The notes beneath the pieces are model-generated. The model did no database searches, was not told where the DNA came from, and worked only from the letters and a program-made list of their open reading frames with translations. From the NCBI GenBank assembly GCA_963693085.1, contig OY856410.1, positions 1,328,172,304-1,328,236,303 of the forward strand: 64,000 bases of DNA, written 5' to 3'. Both the position numbers and the translations under genes were made by a program. Positions 12,109-23,472 of this stretch are shown here, piece by piece. The stretch's first letter is position 1, and each line of letters starts with the position of its first letter. The stretch is from Alisma plantago-aquatica. Taxonomy: Eukaryota > Streptophyta > Magnoliopsida > Alismatales > Alismataceae.

Positions 12109-12382
12109 GTACCACCTATCCCATTCTTGAACACCTAATCTCACTAGTAAGCGTATAATGTGTATTGGGTTTTCAAGAAAATTTCGGCAGCATTTCCCCC
12201 CTATTCTCCAAGTACATATGTACTTAGAGAACAAACGGGGAAATGCTACCGAAATTTTCTTGAAAACCCAAGACACATTATAAACTTACATACTAAGTGA
12301 GATTAAGTGTTCAAGAACAGTCCCAAATTGGGGACTATCCAAGATTTACTCCTAATGAGTAAATCTTGGATGGGTTTCTAGG
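12109..12382. repeat. Long foldback, copy 1
   Basis: Arms 12124-12199 and 12238-12317 are inverted copies. Their landmarks are TTCTTGAACAC paired with GTGTTCAAGAA, and GGGTTTTCAAGAAAATTTCGG with its complement. The loop is itself a near-palindrome (CCAAGTACATATGTACTTAG). A second small hairpin with a 15-bp perfect stem, ATCCAAGATTTACTC and its complement, follows at 12337-12371. The whole unit recurs at 12666-12971. Confidence 0.8.
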
Positions 12383-12665
12383 CCAAAAAAACATGTATGT
12401 TGTCATTCTTATACCTACAATCCTCGTTTCATCATTCATATCCTAATTTTTGTGTAACATCATTTAATCATGCTTGTCAGTAAATACTAAATACTAAATA
12501 AACCATATATGATTCCATATATCAAAGATTTGAATCAAAATGATTCCATTCTATATGAGAAAATAAATGACAAGTATTAAATCATAGAGTACCCAATTAT
12601 TTAGTATAAATTATTATTTTATGTTGAAGCTATAGTTGTTAATTATGGATAATAATTAAGGTTGA

Positions 12666-12971
12666 AATGTGTACCACCTATCCCATTCTTGAACACTTCA
12701 TCCCCACTAGTAAGTGTATAATGTCAATTCAATTTCAATAAATTTCAACAACATTTCCCTATAGTTCTCCAAGTATACCAATGTTGATAGGCAAATACCC
12801 ACCTACATATGTACCCAGAGAACAAAAGGGAAGTGTTGTCAAAATTTATTGAAATTGAATTCACATTATACACTTACATCCTAAGTGAGATGAAGAGTTT
12901 TAAAATAGTCCCAAATCCGGGACTATCCAAGGTTTACTCCTAATGAGTAAATCTTGGACGTGTTTCTAGGT
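12666..12971. repeat. Long foldback, copy 2
   Basis: Same plan as copy 1: it begins TGTACCACCTATCCC, with arms 12688-12759 and 12828-12905 inverted, followed by the smaller hairpin at about 12923-12958. The arm sequences differ from copy 1 in the middle (CAATTCAATTTCAATAAATTT here), but both arms differ together, so pairing is kept. An extra insertion of about 30 bp lies in the loop. Confidence 0.75.
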
Positions 12972-13370
12972 TTAGAAATTATTGTTTTATATGATCTGAG
13001 GTAACACATTTTTAGTTTATATGAAATACCTCTTATAAAATAGGGTTTTACATCATTGTATTTATGCATTGTGTTATTAGGACATAAATTGGTTTATACT
13101 AGCAAGATGTACAAAACCATGCATAACTAACTATTTATGAGGAACAATATGTATAAAAATCATGAAATTAATCAAATTGATGAATACTTAACTGCAACTA
13201 AGAAATTTTATCTCTTAACAACGATAATCAAGTTATATGTGATTTGTTTTAACATTAAATTCAATTGAAAGACAACATAGAGTGTTTCTAGGCATCAAAA
13301 TCATTGTATTTATGCATAAATTTCATCATTGTTTTTATGCATTATGTTATGGCATCAAAAATTAACCAAC
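12972..13370. other. AT-rich CACTA noncoding spacer
   Basis: No long reading frame. It contains repeated fragments such as TCATTGTATTTATGCATTGTGTTAT and TCATTGTTTTTATGCATTATGTTATG at about 13053 and 13325, a degenerate local duplication. Confidence 0.5.
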
Positions 13371-13790
13371 TTGTAGCTTTGGCGAGATCCTTCAGGCTCC
13401 AACAGAGAGATCGGCTAGGTTAGCCTTCGAGAAGTAGCCTTCAAGCTCCAGCAGTAGACTCCACATCAGCCTTTGAGCTCCAACTTCCTGCGATGACCTC
13501 CACAACAACCTTCAAAGAGCTCTTGTAGCCTCCTTCACACCTCTACTTGTAGCTCTAGCGGCAGGGCCTTCGCTGGCTGTGGGGGGAGCAAGGCTCGCTT
13601 CTCCGGCGGCGGGAGTAGCTACGGTCGGCAGTGGACTCCGATGGCGTGGTGCGCTTCTCTGGTGGTGAGTGAATCTCTTTTGATGGCAGGGTGGGCGTCG
13701 AAGGTAGGAATCACCAGAGACCTAGGTACTCGAACAGTCGACGGTCCAATGAAACAGAGAGTTTGGCTCGTGCGGCCGTACGAGTGCTAT
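13371..13790. other. GC-rich segment within the CACTA 5' region
   Basis: This 400-bp stretch is clearly more GC-rich than its surroundings and contains three variants of CCTTCAAGCTCCAGCAG (about 13390, 13433, 13468). It lies in the transposase 5' leader region, where CACTA elements often have an untranslated exon or captured host DNA. I cannot identify a source gene. Confidence 0.4.
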
Positions 13791-13794
13791 TAAG

Positions 13795-14386
13795 TAAAGT
13801 ATCGACGTTGGTTATTAATAAAAAATGACACCTATGTTCCACAAGCATTGGTCACCACAAAAAATCGACACCTATGTTCCATCTTAGTTGTCAGTTACAA
13901 CTAAAAAAACTGACGTCTATCTACATATGCCGACAAAAAAAATGTTCTTGAATTACAACCATAGTATTCGGTTGCCATCTAAAACCGACGCCAATTGGGC
14001 AATTTGGGGGGTAAAAATTTTCACGGGGACATCACGCAAACACAAATTGGTGTCGAGTATTATAAGCAAACCGGCGGAAAAAATGGGGCCTATTTCTGTC
14101 TCGCGAAAAATCTTTAGTCGTTGGTTATTTGGTAAACAATCGACGCCGTATGTGAAATTTTGGAGGTAATTTTTTTGTACTGGAAAATTTTGATTTGGCG
14201 GGCGATTTTAGGTGTCAGTTTCTTATTGAGCATATGACGTAAAATAAAAAGTGATACCCATGTCTGGTCGGTCTTCACATATAGATGTTAGTTTGTATTT
14301 TCAGCCGACGTTGTAGGGTTTAGGCGTCCATTTTTTGGATACAACCGACACTCTAAATGTGACATTATAAGCTATTTCTATAGTTG
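13795..14386. repeat. CACTA right subterminal repeat region
   Basis: Repeats of GACACCTATGTTCCA (about 13830, 13870), GTTGGTT/AACCGACGCC (13985) and ACAACCGACACTC (about 14340) match the left subterminal motifs. An open frame of 93 codons here (13888-14169) is a by-product of the repeats. Confidence 0.75.
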
Positions 14387-14389
14387 GGA

Positions 14390-14490
14390 GAAATAATATC
14401 TTGGACTCCAAGTCTAATATTAATTGCACTTTCCTAATATTGTTAGATATTATATCTTATCCAATTGGGATAAGAGACAAAATCCTAACA
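14390..14490 (-). repeat. Copia 3' LTR, inner part
   Basis: It continues the LTR after the CACTA: GGACTCCAAGTCTAATATTAA through GAGACAAAATCCTAACA aligns with 15804-15892. The LTR terminus on the minus strand is TGTTAGGATTTTG. Confidence 0.9.
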
Positions 14491-15324
14491 ATCTCCACCT
14501 TGTATCTTATTTGCTGAAGTTGCTCCTCTAAGAAGTTTGCTCCCGTTCTTCTTCTATGTTTCCACCCTCAGAAGATACTTTTGTTTCCAAAATTGTATCA
14601 CCATGCACGCCTTCTTGGAGTGTGTGTTTAGACATGGCTTTCTGGACTCTTCATGTGAGAGATCCTCATATTGTATAGTTTGAGCAACTACACTATCTCA
14701 ACCTACATTTGGATGAACCAAATCCTTTGCACCTTTATCCCCCATGTCATAGGGTTTTGCCTTCAATTATTCACGCCCACTCGAAGACACTGCGTGGTTG
14801 GTCCAACCACGACTTCCACTTTCTAACATTTAACAGCTTCGCCTTGGCACCTATTGAAATTTGTAGCCGAAATTATAGTCTCACACCAGACTTCCTGTGA
14901 GAGTTGAATATGTGTAGCAATCTTCAGGTTCATGACACCCACCACCCATGCTACTGCTTCATCTACACTTTTCATGTCAGTACACCTCTCATCAGCTGCT
15001 CCTCTTTTGGTTAGAAAACAATCCAACTAGTCATTAGAACCAGGTATTTATAGACACTATTGGAATACAGTGCGCCGATGTGTGGGGTAGACACCATTGG
15101 AATATGGTAGCCTCCGTGGTCACTTGCCCCTTGCAAGTAAGTAGCATGACTCCACCTTGTGTTGATATTTCACAACCTGTAGATTCACACCCTCCTGATT
15201 TGATAATGTTGCCATCACGACTTTCTACTGGATGGCCTCCAACAGTAGTTGTCGATGTCATCATGATTTTCTTTATCTTTGATGCTTTCTAATAATCTTT
15301 CATGAGCCCTTCTTTGATACCACG
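14491..15324 (-). other. Copia internal region, noncoding
   Basis: The polypurine tract lies at 14491-14505 (minus-strand AGGTGGAGAT) and the tRNA-iMet-type PBS at 15311-15322 (minus-strand TGGTATCAAAGA). No gag, protease, integrase or reverse transcriptase motif is seen in any frame. At 15040-15110 a segment repeats, in the opposite orientation, the LTR stretch around the TATA box (ATTTATAGACAC, then GGAATACAGTGC and GATGTGTGGGG). Open frames of 60-76 codons here match nothing I recognise. Confidence 0.75.
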
Positions 15325-15892
15325 TGAAGAGATTTGTAGAATCTTCAAGCCCAAGAAAAATGCCACTCATGATACAACCCAAGCATGCACAACAAAATAT
15401 ATGACAACCCATGTCGATAAAGCAAATATTGACCAAATAAATAACTAAGCAGAGAACATAGTTGGCAAAAAAGACCACAAAATCATATTAAGAAACCTCA
15501 AAAAGATTACAAAATTTGTCCCTCCCTCACAATCATGTGCCCACAACAAAATCCCGTAACCCACTCTCATTCTCTCCCCGGTTTGTGTATCCGTTTTTAC
15601 TTCTCGTCTTTGGCACATGATGTTGTCCTATGTTGGCACACCCGAAGTTACCACACATCGGAACCCCACACATCGGTGCACCATATTCCAATGGTGTCTA
15701 CCCCTATTGATAGATAGGAAACTTCCGGTAAGACTACAAGAGGATACAACTATTTTAAATGGACTAGGAAACGACAATACAAAAGGATAAGGAAATAATG
15801 GCTCAGACTCCAAGTCTAACATTAATTTCATTTTCCTATTATTATTAGATATTATTTCTTATCCAATTGACATAAGAGACAAACTACTAACA
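15325..15892 (-). repeat. Copia 5' LTR
   Basis: 568 bp, TGAAGAG to CTAACA in plus-strand reading, matching 3864-4319 joined to 14390-14490 with roughly 10-12 percent difference by eye. TSD AAGGT follows at 15893-15897. Confidence 0.9.
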
Positions 15893-15897
15893 AAGGT

Positions 15898-16780
15898 GTC
15901 TATGCAACAAGAACATGTGAAAGTTCTACTACATAGTGAAATTATCATGGTCAACAAGGAAGCACCCACACCTCAGAAGGAGCAACCATAGGTCATTCCA
16001 TCCATAGGAGATGTACCAAATTCTATTCCAGAAGGTGGTATTGATCCAAGGTTAGGGTATGAGATCTCTAATGTGCCATATGTTCCTTTGCACAAGCATA
16101 CAAAGAGACCACATGTTCCATTCCCATAGTCTGAAGCTGAGAAAGGAGGAAAGAAGTTCAAGAGATTCCTTGATATTTTCTAAAAGCTCCACACTGGCAT
16201 CCCACTCATGGAGGTGATAGAGCAAATTCCTAGATATGGAATTTTTTTGAAGGATATCATCAATAAGAAAAGACGAATAAAAGATATAGATGTCTTGCAT
16301 GTTGATAAAGTGGATAGTGCTATAATCCAAGGAAGATTTCTGATGTAGATAAAAGATCTAGGATGTTTCTATATTCCTTGTTCTATAGGAAGCAAACATT
16401 TCCAATAAGCACAGTGTGACTCTGGGGTGAGCATAAATTTCATACCTCTGTATATGTTTTGAAAACTAGGGTTGAAGGAACTGAAAAAAACATCCATGAC
16501 AATCGATTTGTCAAATAGATAAATTGTGAGGCCATATGGGATATGCAAAGTTGTCTTAGTCACAGTTGATAAGTTTTTCAATCATGTTGATTTTGTGGTT
16601 ATGGATATACACGAGATGAGGGGGTCAGAGATGTTGTTAGGAAGGTTGTTACAAGATAGAAAAAATGTTATCATTTCCATGGGTAGAGGTTATTTGACAC
16701 TTGGGATAAACAATGATAGAGTGGAATTCAGACTTCCAAATGAATCTTCACAGCCGTCCCATGACAGCCTAGACTAAAGA
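15898..16780 (+). pseudogene. Athila-type gag C-terminus and aspartic protease, broken
   Basis: It continues the Athila coding region after the copia. FKRFLDIF-KLHTGIPLMEV (about 16150) and EQIPRYGIFLKDIINKKRR (about 16220) match the linker before Athila protease. FYIPCSIGSKHFQ, then CDSGVSINFIPLYMF (about 16415) holds the DSG catalytic motif of retroviral-type aspartic proteases. VRPYGICKVVLVTVDKF, HVDFVVMDI and MLLGRLL (to about 16650) complete the fold. Several TAG/TAA/TGA stops break the frame. The last open part is 16526-16777. It is followed directly by the Tekay insertion at 16788 and then by 3' untranslated sequence. Confidence 0.8.
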
Positions 16781-16787
16781 AAACTCA

Positions 16788-19700
16788 TGTAACAACCTAG
16801 ATTTTCTCTCTCCAATCTATGCACATAATGACTCATATACACCCAATTTGACTAGATAATCTCCTTCATTACCAATTGGATGTTTTGGAATAACTCATTG
16901 ACCGATTAATGAACGTTGATGGATAAAATGCAATTTTGAACTCAATTACGTGATGTTGAATGCTTATTTAACTTGAGGGTGGATTTGAATTTTTAAAATT
17001 ACCAAAAATGGTGATCTTTTTCTAAATCCTTGTCTATGATAAAGAGGAGGAAATTTTCAATTGAATGGTGAAGATTTCACCGAATTATGATAATCAAGGA
17101 AAACATTATGGCCATTTTGATTTTGCTCATTTTCTAGCAGTTATGTTCTCCTTTTTTCTTCTGGGCCTCGACCCCTTCTCCTCTCACCTGGGTGCAGCCC
17201 ATTTCATGCTCCTCGTGGAGACCATGCATGAAAAGGGATGGGAGGCTCCCTCAAGCACTCAATTAGGAACCCACAGATCAGGGACCGATCTGATAGCTGG
17301 GGAGTCATCCCTAACCTTGCTCCAATGTCAGCGGCTAGTGCTACATGCCATACCACTCAACACCAGCCTATGTCCTTCATATCATCCTTGTTTGGAACTT
17401 TTCTTGGCACAAAAATTCATCCCCTAGCCTTTTCGACCATTCCCCTAAGTACTACTTGACTTTTAGGCATCAAATAGGTGTGTGGGACACCCTAGTGCCT
17501 CGTTGGTTGCTGTAGCTGTGACATAGGTGGTCTAAGGGGCTCAACCTTCTCTTTTCCATATAACACCCTCACATGAGTTTGCAAGCCCCATTTATGCCTC
17601 CCTGACACTTTTTCTTGCTCTCTAAAAACCCACATTACCCTTGAACTCTTCTTCTTCTTCTTCACCCACCTTTAATGGTGTCACCGCTTCTTGTCCTTTG
17701 GGCATCTTTCCCCCTTCGCTCCCTGGCCGTATTTTAGACCATATTCAGCCTCATAAAGCTCATCTGAGCTTGGGAAATTGGTCGATGGGCTCCTGAGAGA
17801 TCTGTAACTGTGCACCCTCGAGCACCAGCGAGCTCCATCTATTGTGATGGCTGCTTCATTGGTGAAGTGGCTGGGTGGGAATGATGATAAATAGACCAAC
17901 TTTCGATCCCAGTCGACGGTCAATCGGCCCATGAAATCCAACAATAGACAACCTACCACATTTTCCTCCACACCCCTCTCACTTTGCTGGAACCTTTGAC
18001 TAATCAACTACATGCTCTCAGATTCATGCTTGGACGCGGGTCAGTGTCCAATATGGGCGCACCACATGTCCCTCCTGAGGTATATATTCCTCTCATTGAC
18101 CTAAATGTTAAAACTTGCAAAATTTGTATTAAATCTTTAGTAGATCAATATGAGACATATTATATATGAAAAATGATCTACTAAATGATATATATCCAAT
18201 GCACCTAGGTTAAGAGTCTAATTTCATTTGTAGCTCCTGATATGTTGAAAATGACATCAAATGCATCTCTTATACATGCTTCATGGTGATTTATGTTGAA
18301 CCATGATTATATGATTCACCCACTTGCTTTTGATGATCTTGATCAATAAGTTATGTTATCTTGTACTACTTGAATCAAACTTCCTCATACCATGATCTAT
18401 TAATGACCCTAAGCTATGAAATAGACCATGAAATATGTTTACATTGGACTTCGATGCTAATGATCCTTATTTTGATGCCCAAGTTGATTATATGAACTCA
18501 AACTCGTCATGTTTTCTCTAGATCAGTAAATTTACATGCTTTGATAACATATATGATTTATGGATCAATCTTATTCACTATTATAACTACGTGAATTATA
18601 CATGACATTAAAATGTGACCTAATGTGCATGTTGCTATATTTGACAGCTAATCTTGTATAAATCTCACACATATGATCACCCTTTCTCTGATGACTTAAA
18701 ATGAGTAACATGTTGATATTTATGCCACTAAATCAATACTAAATCTCATGATTACTCTAATATTGACCATCTTGCAAGAAAATGACAAAATATGACTTAA
18801 ATGGATGACATGATGATTAAGACTTTAGTCATATTCAATCTTATACTTTCCCTATTCATATCCATGAAACCTAAAGTTCAAAATCCCTGACCTTGATAGG
18901 ATGTTTCACCCTAAGTAAAATGATATATGATCTAGTACGTAGATTGATGATGAACAATGCATGTATATTGGAGATGTCAAAATTGATCATCGTAATATAT
19001 GGAACATAGATTAAGTGAAACTTCCACCCTTATTGAATATGTTTAGATGACTTATGTCTTGTGATTTTAGTCATATCACACTTTCTTATAATGTCAATAT
19101 CTCTTTGACGAACTCTTTTCAAAGATCTAATCATGGTGTATAATGCTAGTTTGCTCATATCAAGGTACACTTTATCCTCCTATTGTCCAGACTAGTGGTA
19201 TTGAAATTACTTGTATGTATGAAATATAAGATGCTTGTCTTATAATACTTGTTTGAGCTATTTTTCCCTATGAATACTATGTTTTGGTCTTGATTAGATA
19301 TGTTGAACAAACTTAAAAACATAATGATGGATGTCCATTATACAACCTTGTGTACCTGCCTATATTTCTGGGGTAAGGACACAAGGTTGGGTGTCCTACT
19401 TGAGTTGTCATGTTAGGGAAGACCATGTTGATACAAGGGTTAGCTCTCGGCAATGGTCTTGAGGTCCCTTACAAATAGTGTTAACTCTTGACGGTTTCTC
19501 TTATAGTCCTCCATTTTGAAATAGGGTAGCTAATCTTGAGCACCCTGACAGACCCCTTCGTTTGAGAAATTGGTCAACAACTTTATGATATTGTTGGTAT
19601 AATTGAAATGAACATAAAACATGCTTTCATGTTAATAAGAAAGTCTTTAAATGTTATTTATTTGGTCTTGTTATCTAATTTATGCTTTTTCCAAGCAATA

Positions 19701-20091
19701 TATGTTCTTAAACCTGCAATTTTATATGTTTTCCAGCGTACTCAGCACAGTTGTGCTGATGTGTACCCATTTCATGATTTTTGGTAACATGTACATAAAT
19801 AATCTCTATTGATGATCAATGCTTCTGCACTCATGATAATCTTATCGAAGTCTGATGATATATAATGCTATGAAAATGGAATACACATGGTTGATATATG
19901 GGACCTAAGATCTTGTTAGGTATTAGTTTAGCATTCTTTTATGCTTTGTTATCTCATACCTTAGTTGTTGTTTTTGGTTTTATTCATGCATATGTTATGT
20001 GATCTATCCTACGCATGATGCTCGGGCCCTCTCACCTTTGGCTTTCTAACCATTAGGAGTGAGGATTTGGGTAACAAATGGTTCCATGCCA
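16788..20091 (+). repeat. 5' LTR of the nested Tekay-like element
   Basis: About 3304 bp, ending TTCCATGCCA. It aligns with 28299-31608 at roughly 90 percent by eye. A TATATATT box candidate lies at about 18079. Its 3' part contains the conserved stretch ending CCAGCGTACTCAGCAC that also occurs in the LTRs at 40027-47718 (minus) and marks them as relatives. Reading frames in it (17065-17427, 17238-17459, 17681-18007) are not shared intact by the partner LTR and are not genes. Confidence 0.9.
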
Positions 20092-20093
20092 TA

Positions 20094-20104
20094 TGGTATC
20101 AGAG
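20094..20104 (+). other. Primer-binding site, initiator tRNA-Met
   Basis: TGGTATCAGAG, complementary to the 3' end of plant initiator tRNA-Met, two bases after the LTR. Confidence 0.9.
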
Positions 20105-21605
20105 TAATCACATATCCTCTATGTGTGTAAAATAACCCACTTACTCGTATGAACCTTGGGAAAACCTAAGTCCATAACTGTGTAGCTGAGGTGTCCAGGC
20201 TAGCCACTGCATGGGGGCTGATGCACCTCCTATCTGTGTAGCTGCGGTGGCTGAGTTCTCCCTTGTATACCTACCTGGGTGAAGTGAACCCAAGACTAGA
20301 TTCAGGTTTTTGCCTAAAAGGCTTAGAGAGTCTTCTAGAATCTCACCTCTTCCCTAAGGACTACCCTAAGACACCCATTAGATGATGATTAGATAGTCCT
20401 AATCTCCTCATGTGATATCTCTCAGGACAATTCATCACATGATCTCTCAATTATGGGTAGCTTGAGTATGGGGAACATAAAATTCGAATGAATTGGTAAA
20501 AGTTGATTGAAAATTATAATGATCCATGGTATGATCTTAGTTTTAAAACTCGATTATGAATAATAAAAGTGCTCTTGAAGTTAAGTACTCATGTGTAAGA
20601 TCTCAATTTATGTAAATTAGACTTTTACCAAACCTCGGTCTATGTTCTTCCAATGTTTTAGGAAAATGATAATGATCCTTAATATGGTGAAATAAGGAGA
20701 ACTCATGCTTTATACGTCATTTTTATGAGGTCCCAATTGATTAGTTCCATGTTGACCTATTATTGATCAAACCTCAAACATAATTAAGCAAACATTTCCC
20801 CTATTGTTTGACATGTATCATGATCATGCCTTGTAATGACTATGACTTTAGACTCTTAAAATCATAATGAGAATTTTGATACAAGAGGTGAAATGCCCTA
20901 TTGATTATAATGCCTCATTGTTAAACTCAATTTCGAATAAATATGAAGAATATGAGATCTTGATCATACATGATAATGCCCAAATTGTTGGAAGAGACTA
21001 TATTAACTTTTCTTTTTTGAAGTATACTCCTTGCTCTTAATTATGAAGAGATGGGAATAATATTATGACCTCAAATATGGAATCTCGTATCATGGTTGCT
21101 CCAGTATGATAAATGATCTTTGATCTCATTACTTTTGAAATATGAATCAATAAATGATGCTCTTCCTATTTGGTAGACTTAACACTTCATGAGTAATGAG
21201 GGAAAATGTCTTAGTTTAAGGTGGTAGTTTGTTTCATAAGTCCCCTAACTTATGACATACCTATTATGATTTCCTCTAAATTTTCATCTTGTCGATTATT
21301 AAAAATTTAGAAAGGCAACTTGTTTCACACAATTTTGATCTCATTACCTAAGTCTCTAATAGGTCAAACCTCATGATGATATTGACACTCGATATTGAAT
21401 CTCGATTTGATGATGATCTTGAAATATGATGAGGTTGACAATAGCCTTTCGTTAAGTTCCTAGAAAGATTTAGGTTTAGATCATTCATCAACCTTGAATA
21501 CCATGATAATGACATTGATGTTGATATCACAAAATGTTGCTCGATTGTTGATTATGGATGAATGATCCCACCTATTGTCTAATAGGAATATTGTACCATA
21601 GATTC
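20105..21605 (+). other. Internal noncoding region of the Tekay-like element, left
   Basis: AT-rich sequence with no gag. It includes two related blocks, TAACTGTGTAGCTGAGGTG (20176) and ATCTGTGTAGCTGCGGTGG (20232), and many short TGATGATCTTGA-like repeats toward the right end. Confidence 0.65.
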
Positions 21606-21621
21606 AAGATTTTGGACCTAT
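21606..21621. other. LINE target-site duplication, left
   Basis: AAGATTTTGGACCTAT, repeated at 27614-27629 after the short A-run that ends the LINE. The first two A's may belong to the tail, so the TSD is 14-16 bp. Confidence 0.9.
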
Positions 21622-21625
21622 AAAG

Positions 21626-23440
21626 ATGACAATGGGGAAACCTAGGGGGAGAGGGGGACGAGGGGGATGTGGCAAGAGCGGCGCTGACGACACTAGGGAA
21701 ACAGACCCTGAGGGGGGCTTCGTGAGTAGGATCCAGGGAGATCATGCTACGGTGGAGACGGAAAGGAGGCCGACGAAGGATATTTCTATACCAGAACTTG
21801 GCTTCGAGTTCCACGTCGCGGGCATGCGGGGGTCTGGTGGGACTGCCCAAGGCAGCCAAATAGACCGAACTACTACTGAGGAGGGCTCAGGGAAGAGACA
21901 TTCGAATATGGATAAGGGGATGACAAGCGATGAAATAGCTGCACGGGCCGGCGGCGACACACCGCTCCAAGCCTCATTTAGTGAGGTAGTCTCGGGACAT
22001 ATCGATCCTCGTAACCAAAGTGGTTTTGTGGATAAGCTTTTTGAAGACTGGCTGCTGGAGGAGGCTGTAACCCTAACGACGGTGGAGGGAGTCCATTCCA
22101 TGTCAATCTTACCAGAAGCAGAAGATGCCCTCGCCGTGCCGTGGAGATATGCGGTAGTCGTGAGGCTGCTGGGGGCCGAAATAGGGTATATGACCTTGCG
22201 CGACAGACTGAAAGTCCTCTGGAGGATCATGGGCAGATTTAATATGTATGAGCTCGATCTAGGGCATTTTGTGGTGCAACTATCATGCAAACAAGATTAT
22301 GAAGCAACACTTACTGGCGGTCGATGGAAGATCTTCGGACAGAACCTGTTGGTTTGGGACGGGTTCCCTACTTTCAAGCTGAAAGCACAAGCACCAACAC
22401 AAATTGTTACTTGGGTATGAATTCTAGATTTGCCCCTCCATCTGTATGTTCCTACTATATTTGACTTCATTGGTAGGGCGTTGGGCAAATTGATCAAGGT
22501 CGACATACACACATTTAACCGCTCTCACAGCAAGTTTGCCATATTAGCTATTGAGATTGACACCACGAGGCCTTTTATCCCATTCATCCTCATCAACGAG
22601 GTGGAGTACACCATAGAGTATGAGGGCTTCCCGTGGGCATGTGCAAAATGCGGGGAGGAAGGGCACGTCTCAAAGGACTGCAGATATGAGGAAACAACAG
22701 AGTCGACACTGAGAGCGGAAGGTGAGCAGCAAGCCAATAGGAAACCGGCTAAGCAATCACAGGAAGTCCAACAATGTCAGACACAGAGGAAAAGGGGCGG
22801 AAGGAAACTATGCTCGATTCGGGTGGACAACGTAGCAGAAACAAATCCGGAAGGTGCAAACCGTTTTGCCACAATGGGCGAGGAAGACAACACAAAATCA
22901 ATCCCGACGGAGAATAATACAGAAAACCAGGCGGAAGGCAGCCAAAGCATTAGACGTAGTACCAAAGCTTGGAAGAAGAAAGTGGGAGAGGTCCCAACCA
23001 AAGAACGGGAGGTTCTGGGGAATATTACCAACATGCAGGTGGACATCTTGGCTAACACAGAGAGTCATGCAGCCGTGAATCCTGGCATGGATGAGGTCGT
23101 GGAGGTTACCAATGTCGAACTGGTGGATAATCCTATCATTACAGGTGAGAGTCTACAAAAGCAAGAAGAGGAAGTTTTTCCATCCAAGATAGCGGAGGTT
23201 AACAATGAGATAACATCCTTACATATCACTGATGGTCGTAGAACCAGAGGCAATGCGACCAAAATGAAGTGGAAGGGGAGGATACAACACACACTTCCAA
23301 AAGAGAACCCACGACGACGCAGCAAGAAGGTGCAGCCTGATCCGGAGAACAAGTTATGCCTGGAAGAAGAGGAGGTACAGATGGCAAAGGAAGACCAAGA
23401 TCAAAACAAGGAAAATCAGAATTCCCAGAACACATCCTAA
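21626..23440 (+). pseudogene. LINE ORF1: DUF4283 plus CCHC zinc knuckle, one in-frame stop
   Basis: One frame of 605 codons, interrupted only by a TGA at 22418-22420. Residues 1-60 are Gly/Arg-rich. A DUF4283-type RNA-binding domain spans about residues 135-300, including RWKIFGQNLLVWD and, past the stop, LDLPLHLYVPTIFDFIG. A CCHC knuckle CAKCGEEGHVSKDC lies at about 22642-22683. The C-terminal third is charged, rich in E, K, Q and N, and ends at 23440, 32 bp before ORF2. Plant L1 ORF1 proteins have this order and bind the element RNA. Confidence 0.85.
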
Positions 23441-23472
23441 ACCAGATAGGAACCGATCAAAGCCTATCTTTA

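Larger units (their letters stand above)
4320..14386 (-). mobile_element. CACTA (En/Spm) DNA transposon, about 10.1 kb
   Basis: The left end starts CACTAGTATAGAA. The right end, read inward on the minus strand, is CAACTATAGAAATAG, a mutated copy of the same terminal inverted repeat. The flanking TSD is GGA (4317-4319 and 14387-14389), the expected 3 bp. Both ends carry subterminal GTCGGTT/AACCGAC repeats. Two genes run leftward: a tnp2-type transposase (12005 to 8758) and a second gene with Transposase_24 and Ulp1-like parts (8638 to 5159). It interrupts the copia 3' LTR. Both genes look defective, so the element is probably immobile. Confidence 0.95.
3864..15892 (-). mobile_element. Short non-autonomous copia element, split by a CACTA
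   Basis: It is flanked by a perfect TSD AAGGT (3859-3863 and 15893-15897) within the Athila gag. Read on the minus strand, the 5' LTR is 15325-15892, then a PBS for initiator tRNA-Met, an internal region of only about 834 bp (14491-15324), a PPT (GGTGGAGAT), and the 3' LTR. That LTR is 3864-4319 plus 14390-14490, interrupted by the CACTA. Without the CACTA the element is about 1.96 kb with no gag or pol, so it must have been mobilised in trans. It is a small non-autonomous element, slightly larger than typical TRIMs. Confidence 0.9.

Noticed and set aside
17065..18007. Reading frames of 73-120 codons in the Tekay 5' LTR
   Set aside because: The matching stretch in the 3' LTR has different stops and frame changes, and no protein family is recognisable.
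21742..22290. 182-codon minus-strand frame
   Set aside because: It lies opposite LINE ORF1, whose conserved motifs (DUF4283, CCHC knuckle) show the plus strand is coding.
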